Source: Micavibrio aeruginosavorus EPB
GTDB taxonomy: Bacteria > Pseudomonadota > Alphaproteobacteria > Micavibrionales > Micavibrionaceae
Direction: 5' to 3'
Length of the DNA: 64,000 nucleotides
Assembly: GCF_000348745.1 (NCBI RefSeq)
Contig: NC_020812.1
Coordinates: 1,683,444 to 1,747,443 of the forward strand
The notes below the pieces were generated by a model, which searched no databases, was not told the origin of the DNA, and saw nothing but the letters and a program-made list of their open reading frames with translations. Positions 24,719 through 34,207 of the stretch are shown in pieces. A program made the translations under genes and the position numbers. Positions within the stretch are counted from its first letter, which is position 1; each line of letters starts with the position of its first letter.

Positions 24719-25018
24719 ATGAGTGATACCGCGCACCCCCACGAGCACGCCGCCCACACGGACCAGATTCCGCGCCTGAACCGCATTGCCGGACAGGTTG
24801 AAGGCGTCAAAAAGATGATCGTCGAAGAACGCTATTGCCCCGACATCATCACACAATTGCGCGCCATTCGCGCCGCCATTAAAACCATCGAAGCCAATAT
24901 TCTAGAGCGCCACTTACATTCCTGTGTTGCCGGAACAATTGCCAGCGGTGATAAAGACGAAGCCGCGACGATGATCGAAGAGATCAAAGATCTGTTTAAG
25001 CGTTTTGAACTGGACTAG
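24719..25018 (+). CDS. CsoR/RcnR/FrmR-family metal-sensing repressor
   Basis: 99-residue all-helical repressor (DUF156). The core RLNRIAGQVEGVKKMI is diagnostic. Ligand positions are C40 (ERYCPD), H65 and C69 (ERHLHSC), matching the Cys-His-Cys Cu(I) triad of CsoR; FrmR lacks the second Cys and RcnR replaces it with His. In addition there is a His-rich N-terminus (H6, H8, H10, H13) reminiscent of RcnR. Sequence therefore predicts copper or a similar soft metal, but the His tail leaves Ni/Co possible. Cotranscribed with the permease 5 bp downstream, behind two operator palindromes. Confidence 0.92.
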   Translation: MSDTAHPHEHAAHTDQIPRLNRIAGQVEGVKKMIVEERYCPDIITQLRAIRAAIKTIEANILERHLHSCVAGTIASGDKDEAATMIEEIKDLFKRFELD

Positions 25019-25023
25019 AAAAA

Positions 25024-26136
25024 ATGAAAAGTTGCTGCTCTGGTAAAGATGTATTTGAAACCGCCCCCCCGGCCCCGATTGAAACCGCGGGATGTTGCGC
25101 GATGCCATCGGAAAAACAGCGGCCGGATTACCTGCTCTGGGGATCGGGCACCATTATTATTGCGGGCGTATCCGCACATCTGATCTGCAATAGCCTAAAT
25201 ATCACAGCACCACTGGTTCACCATTTCGGTCATGCCGTCCTCGATTTGGTCAGCATGATGTGGTGGGGCGTTATTCTTGGGCTTATCGTTGTTGGCTTGA
25301 TGAGCCGCGTGCCCCGTGAATATTTCACGGCCATGCTGGGTCGCGGTGACAGTGTGGGTGGCATTTTCCGCGCGGCGGCGGCAGGATTGCTGCTCGACCT
25401 TTGCTCGCACGGCATTTTGATGGTGGGCGCAAAGCTTTATGAACGTGGGGCCAGCCTGGCCCAGGTCATGACGTTTCTGATCGCCAGCCCCTGGAACTCG
25501 TTCTCCCTTACCCTGATCCTGATTGCTATGGTCGGGCTGAAATGGACGTTGGTCTTCATCGTGGCATCGGCGGCCATTGCGATTGCCACGGGATTTATGT
25601 ATCTGGGCCTGACGCGCGCCGGCATTTTACCGGACAACCCAAACAAAACCGATCTGCCGGATGGGTTTAATATGATGGCGGATGCCAAAGCGCGTTTGAA
25701 ACATTTCAAATTCACCCGATCCTTTGCCGTTGATGTATTCCGCCATGGCTGGATGGATGGAAAAATGGTCTTGCGCTGGTTGGCGTTCGGGATCGTGCTG
25801 GCCGCGCTGATCCGTACATTCGTCCCCGAGGATACGTTTGCCACATGGTTTGGCCCGACGATTGCCGGATTGTTCCTGACCCTGATCGCAACAACGCTGA
25901 TTGAGGTGTGTTCCGAAGGGTCCACGCCGATCGGGGCCGATCTGGTCACACGCGCCGCCGCGCCGGGCAATGGCTTTGCCTTCCTGATGGCCGGGGTATC
26001 GACGGATTATACGGAGATGATGGTCCTGCGCGATATGACGAAATCGTGGAAGATTGCGCTGTCCCTGCCCCTGCTGACCGTGCCGCAGATTCTGGTTCTG
26101 GGGTGGATTATGAACCAGTTCGGGGCGGGTGGTTAA
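25024..26136 (+). CDS. YraQ/DUF318-family permease with Cys-rich N-terminus
   Basis: 370-residue integral membrane protein. Segments: GTIIIAGVSAHLICNSL, VSMMWWGVILGLIVVGLM, IFRAAAAGLLLDLCSHGILM, QVMTFLIASPWNSFSLTLIL, FIVASAAIAIATGFMYLGL, and a second half with FGPTIAGLFLTLIATTLIEV, two-fold related in layout, as in DUF318 permeases. The cytoplasmic N-terminus has two CC motifs (KSCCSGKD and AGCCAMPS), suited to soft-metal or arsenic binding. Substrate unknown; its CsoR-type regulator suggests a metal or metal-thiol complex. Its stop overlaps the stop of the convergent gene by 4 bp. Confidence 0.85.
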   Translation: MKSCCSGKDVFETAPPAPIETAGCCAMPSEKQRPDYLLWGSGTIIIAGVSAHLICNSLNITAPLVHHFGHAVLDLVSMMWWGVILGLIVVGLMSRVPREYFTAMLGRGDSVGGIFRAAAAGLLLDLCSHGILMVGAKLYERGASLAQVMTFLIASPWNSFSLTLILIAMVGLKWTLVFIVASAAIAIATGFMYLGLTRAGILPDNPNKTDLPDGFNMMADAKARLKHFKFTRSFAVDVFRHGWMDGKMVLRWLAFGIVLAALIRTFVPEDTFATWFGPTIAGLFLTLIATTLIEVCSEGSTPIGADLVTRAAAPGNGFAFLMAGVSTDYTEMMVLRDMTKSWKIALSLPLLTVPQILVLGWIMNQFGAGG

Positions 26137-26672
26137 ACAATCACCAAGCCGTAAATCAGCAATACGCTGGCGATAATCGTCAGCGGCCAGGCCACCGTGC
26201 CCGGCAAACCGCCGCGGACAAAGAACCAGTATTGCACAAAGAACATCGGGATGGATGCGACCATAAACATGCGCAGGCGCAACCCCGTCACCATGTTCCA
26301 TTCAGGGAACAGCACCAGGCTGATAATCAATGTCAGGCATAACAGCCCGGCCATGCCCTTGTACCAGACATCGGCATAATCGGAAAACCGCACCGACACA
26401 CGAATAAAAATCCAGAAGATCGCCGGGATGGATACAAACACCGCCATCCACAGCGCCGTGTTATAGGCGAAGGAATCTTCGAACAAATAATGGAGAAATC
26501 CACCCCACCCATCGACCCGCCAGGCGATACCGATGATAGAGGCGATATAGGTCAGACTGACCACCGGGAGATAACGGCGGACGATAATGTCGTAAAAATC
26601 GCGCGGTACAAACCGCGCGTTTTCATCAGGCTGTATATCAAATGATTGTTTTTGCGGACGACGCGAGAACAT
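26133..26672 (-). CDS. Uncharacterised four-helix membrane protein
   Basis: 179 residues with a hydrophilic N-terminus (about 1-28) and about four hydrophobic segments (LPVVSLTYIASIIGIAW, LWMAVFVSIPAIFWIFI, GLLCLTLIISLVLF, MFMVASIPMFFVQYWFFV) plus a C-terminal one (LTIIASVLLIYGLVIV). No family recognised. Its ATG overlaps the stop of the Rap1a-like gene (TAATG), so it is the last gene of the helicase operon and translationally coupled to it. Confidence 0.75.
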   Translation of the reverse strand: MFSRRPQKQSFDIQPDENARFVPRDFYDIIVRRYLPVVSLTYIASIIGIAWRVDGWGGFLHYLFEDSFAYNTALWMAVFVSIPAIFWIFIRVSVRFSDYADVWYKGMAGLLCLTLIISLVLFPEWNMVTGLRLRMFMVASIPMFFVQYWFFVRGGLPGTVAWPLTIIASVLLIYGLVIV

Positions 26673-27076
26673 TATCTTTTCTTCTTCCCACCGCAGGGGA
26701 ATGTTTCATACAAAGCCATAACAACGGCCGGGGCCGCCACGAACGTATCGTGCTGCGGATTTTTATTGAGATAGGCCAGAACCACGGCATGCAGACGGTT
26801 CATCGACGTATTCACGGGCAGGCAGAACCGTACCTCGGGTGCCATTTTCATGGACAGCATCAGATTGTGGTAGTCGACCACGCCGGAAATATAGGCCTGA
26901 CACGCCGCGTGGCCGCCACGCACCGCTTCCTTGCCTTCATTATCCACGCCACAGACATAGCGCAGATAGGCCCCGGAAAAACGCGCCCCCTCGGCCCGGG
27001 CATCGGATGCACCGACGCCCAGAATTGCAACCATCATGGTCGCCCATAAAAGGGTTTTGATGGTTGTGGCGACCAT
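26672..27076 (-). CDS. Exported Rap1a/Tai-like domain protein
   Basis: 134 residues: signal peptide (LLWATMMVAILGVGASDARA) followed by a small Cys-containing domain with C-x(n)-YISGVVDYHN, FCLPVNTSMNRLHAVVLAYL and ALYETFPCG, the pattern of the Rap1a/Tai family (immunity proteins against type VI amidase effectors, but widespread as orphan periplasmic proteins). No effector or T6SS gene is visible here, so an immunity role is not implied. Start and stop both overlap neighbours as TAATG, between the helicase and a membrane protein. Confidence 0.75.
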   Translation of the reverse strand: MVATTIKTLLWATMMVAILGVGASDARAEGARFSGAYLRYVCGVDNEGKEAVRGGHAACQAYISGVVDYHNLMLSMKMAPEVRFCLPVNTSMNRLHAVVLAYLNKNPQHDTFVAAPAVVMALYETFPCGGKKKR

Positions 27077-29931
27077 TATTTGCCGTCGCTGGATTTCAGT
27101 TGCTGCAAAATGGCGAACGGTGAATCGGCCTTGGTTTTGGCTTCGGCAGAAATCACATATTCCTTGCGCTCGCGTGGTTCCGGCTTGCCGCCCTTGCCTT
27201 TGTTAAAGGGCTTGCGGTCGCCGTGTTTCTTGTCGCCGAATTTCTTTTCACCACCGGGTTTACGGTCGCCATGCGGGCGTTTTTCATGATGGTCGCGGCG
27301 CGGCGGACGGGATTCATTGGCCTTGCCGCGTTTCAGGCGGAACGTTGCCAAAACCGGTTTTGCGACGGCGGCTTCGGCTGTTGCGTCTTCTGTTTTGGCT
27401 TCGGCAGGCTCATCCGCCTTCACCTCGGCAATCAAGGATTCCGCGGTGACTTCAGCCACAGGCGTTTCAGCCGGGGTTTCAACAACACTCGCCTCGACAG
27501 GGGCCGGTTTGTCTTCGACCTTTTTGTGGCCCATTGATTCCAGAACCTTGTACAGATCCGGAATGGAACAGCCCAGCCATTCGGCCATTTCGTGCTTGGC
27601 CTGAAACTCACCTTTGACCGCGTTGTCGTAAATCGCGCTGATCAAACGATCCAGCATATCGACGCGGATCACACGACCGCCATAAACCGGATAACCGATG
27701 GAGCGGAAATACACCGGGTCAATCGCGGCTTCGTCCACGATTTTCGAAACCATGCCATCATTCGGCACATCGGCGGGCAAGGTTTTGTCGTGCCACAGGG
27801 ACCACAGCAACGCGCGCAAGCGCACCGCCGCCGGTTTGTTGAGCGCAGGCAGGAACACCAAAACGGGCCCCAGACGAATTTTGCGCGCACGCAAAGCCGC
27901 ACGATCTTCCGGCGTCAATGTACCGATCAATTCTTCGACCTGCGCACGCGGAACGATACCCAACCCTTCATACACCTGCCACGCAATACCGCGCACAGCC
28001 GGGGTGATTTTGTCGTCTTCGGCTTCCAGCGCCTTCAACGGTTCCAAAACGGTGGCGATGTGGTGCGTGTGCAGCCATTCGCGAATATGATCCGTCACGG
28101 CGGCCTTGTCCTGCCCCTGCAGCAAATCGCTGTCGATCACATCGACATCCGGCTTCATCAGGGATGCGCCCTTGCGCACGCGTGCGACCGCTTCGCCCGG
28201 CAACGGATTGGTTGCATCCTTTTGCCAGAAAATTTGACCATCATCGGTCAGGCGAAATTGTTTCGGTACGGAATTCAGCATAATCTTTAATCTTCTCTCT
28301 ATTTCCGGTTTCAGGGCGCTGCGCGCCGCTGTCATCACCGCCTTGCGATCTGCACCGCCGGCGGATTCATCTGGAATAAAACGGAAGGCCTGAAGATGTC
28401 CGACCTCGTGCCCTTCGACCACGACGGAGCCATCGCCCCGCACACCGGCCAAAAGGGGACCACCCGATTCCAGCGAGCGCATCAACACCGCCGAACGGCG
28501 ATCGACAAAACGCTGGGTCAGACAATCATGCAGGGCATCGGACAGGCGATCCTCGATCGCCAGTGTTCGTGCCTGCCACGGGGCAGCTTTCTGCAGCCAT
28601 TCCGATTTATGCGTAATATACGTCCAGGTGCGAATATGTGCAATGCGGGCCATCAGAGAATCGACCTCGCCATCCACACGATCGAGGCGGGAAATCTGGG
28701 CCTCGACCCAGTCCTCGGGCAGGCTCCCCCGGGTTTTCAGGTGTAAAAACACCTGTTCAACAAAGGCTTGGTGGGATTCGGACAGGGTTTTGCGAAAATC
28801 CGGGATCTGGCACACCTCCCAGAGCAGTTGGATCATCTCCGGCCCCTGAACGGCCTGTAAAATGCCCTCCCGCTGGGCCAGATGGGCCAAAGCGGCGTAA
28901 TCATCGGCCGGGCGGCCCCGCTGCAGCAGGCTGGACCCCGACCCCACCTCCAGCGACCGGAGCAGGTTGGGAATGGTCGAAAAATCCAGCGCCGCGTTCC
29001 GCCAGTAGATAAAGGGCAGCGGGTCAAAGATATGATGTTCAATCGCCTCGACCATATCCGGGTCCAGCCCCGGTACGGGGCCCGTGACCCCGAATGTACC
29101 GTCCCGCACATGGCGTCCGGCGCGACCCGCGATCTGCGCGATCTCGGCCTTGTCCAGCGACCGGATATGCGCGCCGTCAAATTTCCGTGTGGCGGCCAGC
29201 GCAACATGGTGAATGTCCATGTTCAACCCCATGCCGATGGCGTCGGTGGCGACCAGAAAATCGACCTCGCCGGATTGATACATTTCCACCTGTTTGTTCC
29301 GCGTGCGCGGGGACAGTGCACCCAACACCACCGCCGTGCCGCCGCGATGCCGCCGGATCAGATCGGCGTTGGCATAAACATCATCCACCGAAAACGCCAC
29401 CACCGCCGTGCGTTTGGGCAGGCGCGTGAGTTTTTTGTACCCGCGATAGGTCAGTTGCGACAGGCGCGCACGGCTTTCAAATTCGATATTGGGGATTAGG
29501 GCCTGCATCAACGGGCGGATGGTTTCCGCACCCATAAACATGGTTTCAACGATGCCGCGGGACCGCAGCAAGCGATCGGTAAAAATAAAACCGCGTTCCG
29601 GATCACCACAGAGTTGGATTTCATCAACAGCCAGAAAATCGAACTTTTGATCCGTCGGCATGGATTCGACGGTGCAGACGTAATAGCGCGCATGCGGCGG
29701 GATGATTTTTTCCTCCCCCGTCACCAGGGCCACGGCCTGCACGCCCTTGCGTTCAACGATGCGGTCATAATTTTCGCGGGCCAGCAGACGCAACGGAAAC
29801 CCGATCACACCGTTATGGTGCGTCAGCATCCGTTCAATCGCCGTATAGGTCTTGCCCGTGTTGGTCGGCCCCAAAACGGCCAGAACCCGTCCGGGTGTGC
29901 GTATGGCGGTATTTGTGCGCATCCCTGTCAT
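27076..29931 (-). CDS. SUV3-like ATP-dependent RNA helicase
   Basis: Superfamily 2 helicase related to the mitochondrial degradosome helicase SUV3, found widely in alphaproteobacteria. Start taken at 29931 (MTGMRTNTAIRTPG), giving 951 residues; the frame is open further upstream but runs into the divergent promoter and gene. Walker A GPTNTGKT (about 21-28), motif II DEIQ, motif V ATDAIGMGLNMDI, motif VI QIAGRAGRH. The C-terminal 200 residues are Glu/Ala-rich and then a Lys/Arg/Gly-rich disordered tail (RRDHHEKRPHGDRKPGGEKK), typical of RNA-binding tails. First gene of a TAATG-coupled operon with the Rap1a-like and membrane-protein genes. Confidence 0.9.
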   Translation of the reverse strand: MTGMRTNTAIRTPGRVLAVLGPTNTGKTYTAIERMLTHHNGVIGFPLRLLARENYDRIVERKGVQAVALVTGEEKIIPPHARYYVCTVESMPTDQKFDFLAVDEIQLCGDPERGFIFTDRLLRSRGIVETMFMGAETIRPLMQALIPNIEFESRARLSQLTYRGYKKLTRLPKRTAVVAFSVDDVYANADLIRRHRGGTAVVLGALSPRTRNKQVEMYQSGEVDFLVATDAIGMGLNMDIHHVALAATRKFDGAHIRSLDKAEIAQIAGRAGRHVRDGTFGVTGPVPGLDPDMVEAIEHHIFDPLPFIYWRNAALDFSTIPNLLRSLEVGSGSSLLQRGRPADDYAALAHLAQREGILQAVQGPEMIQLLWEVCQIPDFRKTLSESHQAFVEQVFLHLKTRGSLPEDWVEAQISRLDRVDGEVDSLMARIAHIRTWTYITHKSEWLQKAAPWQARTLAIEDRLSDALHDCLTQRFVDRRSAVLMRSLESGGPLLAGVRGDGSVVVEGHEVGHLQAFRFIPDESAGGADRKAVMTAARSALKPEIERRLKIMLNSVPKQFRLTDDGQIFWQKDATNPLPGEAVARVRKGASLMKPDVDVIDSDLLQGQDKAAVTDHIREWLHTHHIATVLEPLKALEAEDDKITPAVRGIAWQVYEGLGIVPRAQVEELIGTLTPEDRAALRARKIRLGPVLVFLPALNKPAAVRLRALLWSLWHDKTLPADVPNDGMVSKIVDEAAIDPVYFRSIGYPVYGGRVIRVDMLDRLISAIYDNAVKGEFQAKHEMAEWLGCSIPDLYKVLESMGHKKVEDKPAPVEASVVETPAETPVAEVTAESLIAEVKADEPAEAKTEDATAEAAVAKPVLATFRLKRGKANESRPPRRDHHEKRPHGDRKPGGEKKFGDKKHGDRKPFNKGKGGKPEPRERKEYVISAEAKTKADSPFAILQQLKSSDGK

Positions 29932-30060
29932 AATCTCTATTGATATATGATATTTCCCGTGATTATCAGCCGAAAAATCCCTTTCGCGGGGTATATGCAC
30001 GGTTTCCTTTCTGCTAACGTAGGCCCCGGTTTTTCCCTGTTTTTCACCGGAGCCCGCACC

Positions 30061-31626
30061 ATGATGACCACCCGCCTGTTGTCCCTGTCCCTGCTCAGCC
30101 TTTTGATGATCTCGACGGCTCCGGCCCACGCCGCCGTTGACCCCGCTGGCGCAGATGCGGTGCGGATGCTGGTCGCCAATTATCTGGACAACCAGAAAAA
30201 TGCAATCAACGCCGATGGCGACATGACCATGGTGACCAAGGGCGATATTACCGTCAAAGCCGCGGGCGATTACTACGCCACCACCCTGCCGCATATCAGC
30301 ATTCAATATGATGATGGCAGCGTGTTCGAAATCGGCACCATCACCGCCAATATTGCGCCGGGGGATGCCCCCAATTTGTGGAAAATGACGTGGGCCCTGC
30401 CCCAACCGATGACGATGATCGGCGCCAACAAAAAACCCGAAGCACGCGTCACATTCGATGACCAGAGCTTAAGCGGTGTCTGGCATTCAGATATCAACAC
30501 GTTTGTACAGTTGAACGCCCAGTATAAAAATATCGTCGCAACCGTTTATGACGAAAAAAATGCACCCGATGTCACCGTAGCCCTGCCAGAGGCACGTTTC
30601 GGCATCAATCTGAAACAGGGGGCCAACGGCAACTGGTCCGGCCCCAGCCATTACACAGCCCACAACATCACCGTGGAAAGCCCGCAGGAACCGGGCTTTG
30701 TCAAAATCGGAAAAATTGATGCGATTGGCGAAATCACAGATTTTTCCCCCGCAATGGCAAAGGATTTTGAAGACAAAATCAGCGCCATGAGCGAGAGCAT
30801 GGCCGACGGTGCCGTCCCCAGCGCGGGGCATGTGCAAGGCATGTATGATCTGGTGCTGAGCTATGTCGGCAATATTTGCGATTCCATGGCCACCAAATTT
30901 TCCATTCACGATTTTCAGGTGAATGCACCAGCCAAGGGCGAAAAACCGGCGCAAAAATTTGGGATCCAGACCATCAGCGCCGGGTTTGGCATGAAAGGAT
31001 TCCGCAGCAATGATGTCAGCCTGAACATGGAACTGGATTATGACGGGTTCACGGCAGAACCCAAACTGGACCAATCCGAAACCGTTCCGACGGAAAGCCG
31101 AATTGATATCACCATCAAAAAGATTCCGTATAACGAGCTGGTTGAACTGGGTCGCTCCACATTGAAAAGCAGCATGGACAGCGGCGCTGGCGCACAATTG
31201 GCCGGGTTACAAGCCATGATGCTGATCCCGCAACTTCTGACCAATGCGGGAACGACCGTCAATATCAAGGACACCAATTTTGGCAACGACCTGTATGGCC
31301 TGACCATGAACGGTGACGTTGTCGCCAACATGCAAAGCGTTTTGAGCGCCACGGGCAAGGCCCGGATTGAAGTCGCCGGGATGGACAAGCTGATCGCGGA
31401 AGTCAAAAAGCAATCCGAAACCGCGGCTGACCCCGCTGTTAAACAGCAGATGGCCGAAGTTCTGGCCGGCCTGACCATGTTGCAAATGGTCGGGCAACAG
31501 CAACCGGGCACCGATGCCCAGGGGCGCGCTGTACGCACCTATGACATTGAGCTGACCAAGGAAGGTCAGATGCTGATGAACGGCACGGATATGACCACCC
31601 TGCCCGGATTGATGAAACAGCCGTAA
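30061..31626 (+). CDS. Large exported protein of unknown function
   Basis: 521 residues from the ATG at 30061 (CGGAG upstream). Signal peptide LLSLSLLSLLMISTAPAHA, then a beta-rich soluble periplasmic body: repeated strand patterns (KGDITVKAAGDYYATTL; DGSVFEIGTITANIAPGD) and a long helix-rich middle. The layout resembles alphaproteobacterial DUF945/DUF2125-type periplasmic proteins, but I could not confirm a family by eye. Divergent from the helicase, convergent with hemW with no intergenic base. Confidence 0.75.
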   Translation: MMTTRLLSLSLLSLLMISTAPAHAAVDPAGADAVRMLVANYLDNQKNAINADGDMTMVTKGDITVKAAGDYYATTLPHISIQYDDGSVFEIGTITANIAPGDAPNLWKMTWALPQPMTMIGANKKPEARVTFDDQSLSGVWHSDINTFVQLNAQYKNIVATVYDEKNAPDVTVALPEARFGINLKQGANGNWSGPSHYTAHNITVESPQEPGFVKIGKIDAIGEITDFSPAMAKDFEDKISAMSESMADGAVPSAGHVQGMYDLVLSYVGNICDSMATKFSIHDFQVNAPAKGEKPAQKFGIQTISAGFGMKGFRSNDVSLNMELDYDGFTAEPKLDQSETVPTESRIDITIKKIPYNELVELGRSTLKSSMDSGAGAQLAGLQAMMLIPQLLTNAGTTVNIKDTNFGNDLYGLTMNGDVVANMQSVLSATGKARIEVAGMDKLIAEVKKQSETAADPAVKQQMAEVLAGLTMLQMVGQQQPGTDAQGRAVRTYDIELTKEGQMLMNGTDMTTLPGLMKQP

Positions 31627-32796
31627 TCAGGCCAGAAGATACCCCAGCAACGCATTCAACCGTTGCCGCCCGCTGGGCGTGGCAATGATATGGGTGTTGG
31701 TTTTGACCAGATACCCCTCGCCCACCATGGCCGCAATTTTGGCGGGGTCGATGGCGGATGAAAAATCCATGCCGCTTTCGCGTTCAATCCGCGCCATCGG
31801 CACACCTTCATCCAGACGCAAGCCCATCATCACGCATTCATTCAAGCGCGATTCCGCCAGTACGGGTTCAAAATCATGCGACCCGTGCCCGGAATCATGC
31901 ACACGGTCCAGCCAGATTTCCGGCGCGCGGTGCGCGCGTGTGGCCGTTTTCACGCCGTCCAATGTCAAACGCCCATGCGCCCCCGGCCCCACGCCGACAT
32001 AATCGCCATAGCGCCAATAGGTCAGGTTATGGAACGATTCCTGCCCCGGCACGGCGTGGTTGGACACTTCATAGGCGGGCAGTCCGGCATCCGCCATCAT
32101 GGTTTGCGTTAATTCATATAAATCTGCGGCAGTGTCTTCGTCCGGGATCTGAAATTCACCGCGCTGGTGGCGCGTGAAAAACGGTGTGCCCGGTTCGATG
32201 GTCAGTTGATAGAGCGAGAGATGCCCACCATTCATGGCCAGCGCCTCACCCAACTCCGCCCGCCACGCATCCACGGTCATGCCCGGACGCGCATAGATCA
32301 AATCGAACGTGTAACGGTCAAACACCTTCGCCGCGATATCCAATGCCCCACGCGCATTTTCAACCGAGTGGAACCGCCCAAGAAATTTCAGATCATCATC
32401 GCGCAATGATTGCACGCCAACCGATACACGGTTGACACCAGCGGATCGAAAACCCCGGAATTTTTCAATTTCGATGGATGTTGGATTGGCTTCCAACGTG
32501 ATTTCCAAATCATTGGCGACGTGCCAGTTTTTGACAACGGCATCAATCGCCGCCTGCACCGTTTCCGGCTCCATCAATGATGGCGTCCCGCCGCCAAAAA
32601 AGATGGACGTCACGCGCCGCCCCTGCGTCAGGCCCGCATAATATTCAATTTCCCGCACCAACGCATTGCGCCAATCGGCGTGGTCGATACGTTCACGAAC
32701 ATGGGAATTAAAATCACAATACGGGCATTTGGACGCACAGAACGGCCAATGGATATAAACACCAAACAGATCCGATGAATCCGGGACGATCATCAT
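31627..32796 (-). CDS. hemW: Radical SAM heme chaperone HemW
   Basis: Radical SAM protein (formerly annotated as oxygen-independent coproporphyrinogen oxidase) that binds and delivers heme. 389 residues. The [4Fe-4S]-SAM motif C20-x3-C24-x2-C27 is in [17 protein letters not shown], followed by [10 protein letters not shown] and the HemW-specific LTIEPGTPF and YEVSNHA blocks. It lacks the N-terminal extension of true HemN. Start overlaps the rdgB stop by 4 bp (ATGA), in the order rph-rdgB-hemW. Confidence 0.94.
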   Translation of the reverse strand: MMIVPDSSDLFGVYIHWPFCASKCPYCDFNSHVRERIDHADWRNALVREIEYYAGLTQGRRVTSIFFGGGTPSLMEPETVQAAIDAVVKNWHVANDLEITLEANPTSIEIEKFRGFRSAGVNRVSVGVQSLRDDDLKFLGRFHSVENARGALDIAAKVFDRYTFDLIYARPGMTVDAWRAELGEALAMNGGHLSLYQLTIEPGTPFFTRHQRGEFQIPDEDTAADLYELTQTMMADAGLPAYEVSNHAVPGQESFHNLTYWRYGDYVGVGPGAHGRLTLDGVKTATRAHRAPEIWLDRVHDSGHGSHDFEPVLAESRLNECVMMGLRLDEGVPMARIERESGMDFSSAIDPAKIAAMVGEGYLVKTNTHIIATPSGRQRLNALLGYLLA

Positions 32797-33380
32797 AGCG
32801 CATCAACCAGCGCGGCAAAGGCGTTGGCGCGATGGCTATAGCCCTTTTTCTCTGCCGGGGTCATTTCACCGAAGGTCCGGGTTTCCCCATCGGGCACGAA
32901 CATCGGATCATACCCAAACCCGCCCGTCCCGCGCGCGGGCCAGACCAGCGTGCCATTGACCCGCCCTTCAAACACATGTTCGGAGCCATCCGGGTAAACC
33001 AGCGCCAAAACGCAGATAAAATAGGCAGAGCGATCATCACCCGCACCCAATTTGTCATGCACGGTTTGCATGGCCATGGCAAAATCCTTGCCCGGCCCGG
33101 CCCAGCGCGCGGAATACACGCCGGGATCACCATTCAACGCATTTACGCACAGGCCGCTATCATCCGCCAGACATGGCAGGTTGGTGGCCTTGGCTGCCGC
33201 GTGGGCCTTCAGCAAAGCATTACCGACAAACGTGGTTTCGGTTTCGTCCGGCTCGGGCAAATTCAATTCGCCCGCCGATACGACATGAATGCCCATCGGG
33301 GCCAACATCGCCCCGATCTCGGCAACCTTGCCCGCATTATGCGTGGCCAGAACCAGTTTTTCGATGGTCGGCAAAGCCAT
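32793..33380 (-). CDS. rdgB: XTP/dITP pyrophosphatase RdgB
   Basis: House-cleaning nucleotidase that hydrolyses ITP, dITP and XTP to monophosphates. Start at 33380 ([15 protein letters not shown]) gives 195 residues, the family length. Substrate motif [11 protein letters not shown] (S/THNxGK), [11 protein letters not shown] and the C-terminal GYDPMFVP...SHRANAF are all present. Five bases separate it from rph upstream. Confidence 0.95.
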   Translation of the reverse strand: MALPTIEKLVLATHNAGKVAEIGAMLAPMGIHVVSAGELNLPEPDETETTFVGNALLKAHAAAKATNLPCLADDSGLCVNALNGDPGVYSARWAGPGKDFAMAMQTVHDKLGAGDDRSAYFICVLALVYPDGSEHVFEGRVNGTLVWPARGTGGFGYDPMFVPDGETRTFGEMTPAEKKGYSHRANAFAALVDAL

Positions 33381-33385
33381 GGCGT

Positions 33386-34117
33386 TTACGCCGCCTTCAA
33401 TGCTTGTTTCGTCGCCAATTGCAGCGCCTTCAGATCGTTGCATCCCTGCTTGGCCAGCGACAGCAACGCCATAAATTGATCTTCGGTAAACGGATCTTTT
33501 TCCGCCGTACCCTGAATTTCAACAATGCCACCATTGCCGGTGATCACGAAATTTGCATCCGTATCGGCGGATGAATCTTCGATATAATCCAGATCCAGAA
33601 CCGGAACGCCGTTATAAAGGCCGCATGAAATGGCCGCGACAGAATCTGTAATGGGCGATTGTTTCAACGCGCCAATGCGGATCAAATGTTCACACGCCAT
33701 CCACAACGCAACATAACCACCCGTAATGGATGCCGTGCGCGTGCCGCCATCGGCCTGGATTACGTCGCAATCAATACGCACTTGGCGTTCGCCCAGCGCC
33801 TTCATGTCCACAACGGCACGCAAGGCACGACCGATCAGGCGTTGAATTTCCTGCGTCCGGCCCGATTGTTTGCCCTTGGCCGCTTCGCGGTCCATACGGC
33901 TGGATGTCGATCGCGGCAACATGCCGTATTCGGCGGTTACCCATCCGGCACCGGAATTTTTCATCCAGCCGGGGACCTTTTCCTCGACCGTCGCAGTGCA
34001 CAGAACATGCGTATCACCGAATTTGACCATGCATGACCCTTCGGCATGCTTGGATACGTTCGGGATGATTTCAACAACGCGCAATGAATCGGGGGTCCGG
34101 CCGGAAGGTCTGGTCAT
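33386..34117 (-). CDS. rph: Ribonuclease PH
   Basis: Phosphorolytic 3-prime exoribonuclease trimming tRNA precursors. Start at 34117 ([13 protein letters not shown]) with AAAGGACC upstream; 243 residues. Family blocks: [52 protein letters not shown] and [18 protein letters not shown]. First gene of the leftward rph-rdgB-hemW operon, divergent from hrcA. Confidence 0.96.
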   Translation of the reverse strand: MTRPSGRTPDSLRVVEIIPNVSKHAEGSCMVKFGDTHVLCTATVEEKVPGWMKNSGAGWVTAEYGMLPRSTSSRMDREAAKGKQSGRTQEIQRLIGRALRAVVDMKALGERQVRIDCDVIQADGGTRTASITGGYVALWMACEHLIRIGALKQSPITDSVAAISCGLYNGVPVLDLDYIEDSSADTDANFVITGNGGIVEIQGTAEKDPFTEDQFMALLSLAKQGCNDLKALQLATKQALKAA

Positions 34118-34170
34118 TCTTTTGGTCCTTTTATAGTGAAACGGAGGGCACTTTACAGATTCGCCCTTTA

Positions 34171-34200
34171 TTGTCAAACACCCCTTGGGCGTACTATATT
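34171..34200 (+). promoter_or_regulatory. Promoter of hrcA, probably leaderless
   Basis: TTGTCA (34171-34176), 18-bp spacer, TATATT (34195-34200). The -10 ends 7 nt before the hrcA ATG and no Shine-Dalgarno is present. The -10 context GTACTATATTTC resembles GTGCTATATTCC before dnaK, a possible shared heat-shock sigma factor element. No CIRCE palindrome is visible. Confidence 0.5.
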
Positions 34201-34207
34201 TCATCCC

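Noticed and set aside
26672-27076. Type VI secretion immunity protein
   Set aside because: The fold pattern fits Rap1a/Tai, but no effector, VgrG, Hcp or other T6SS gene is nearby; orphan members are common.
29932-30405. N-terminal extension of the RNA helicase frame
   Set aside because: It would run through the divergent promoter and into the signal-peptide region of the gene at 30061, and the helicase domain begins only a few residues after the Met at 29931.
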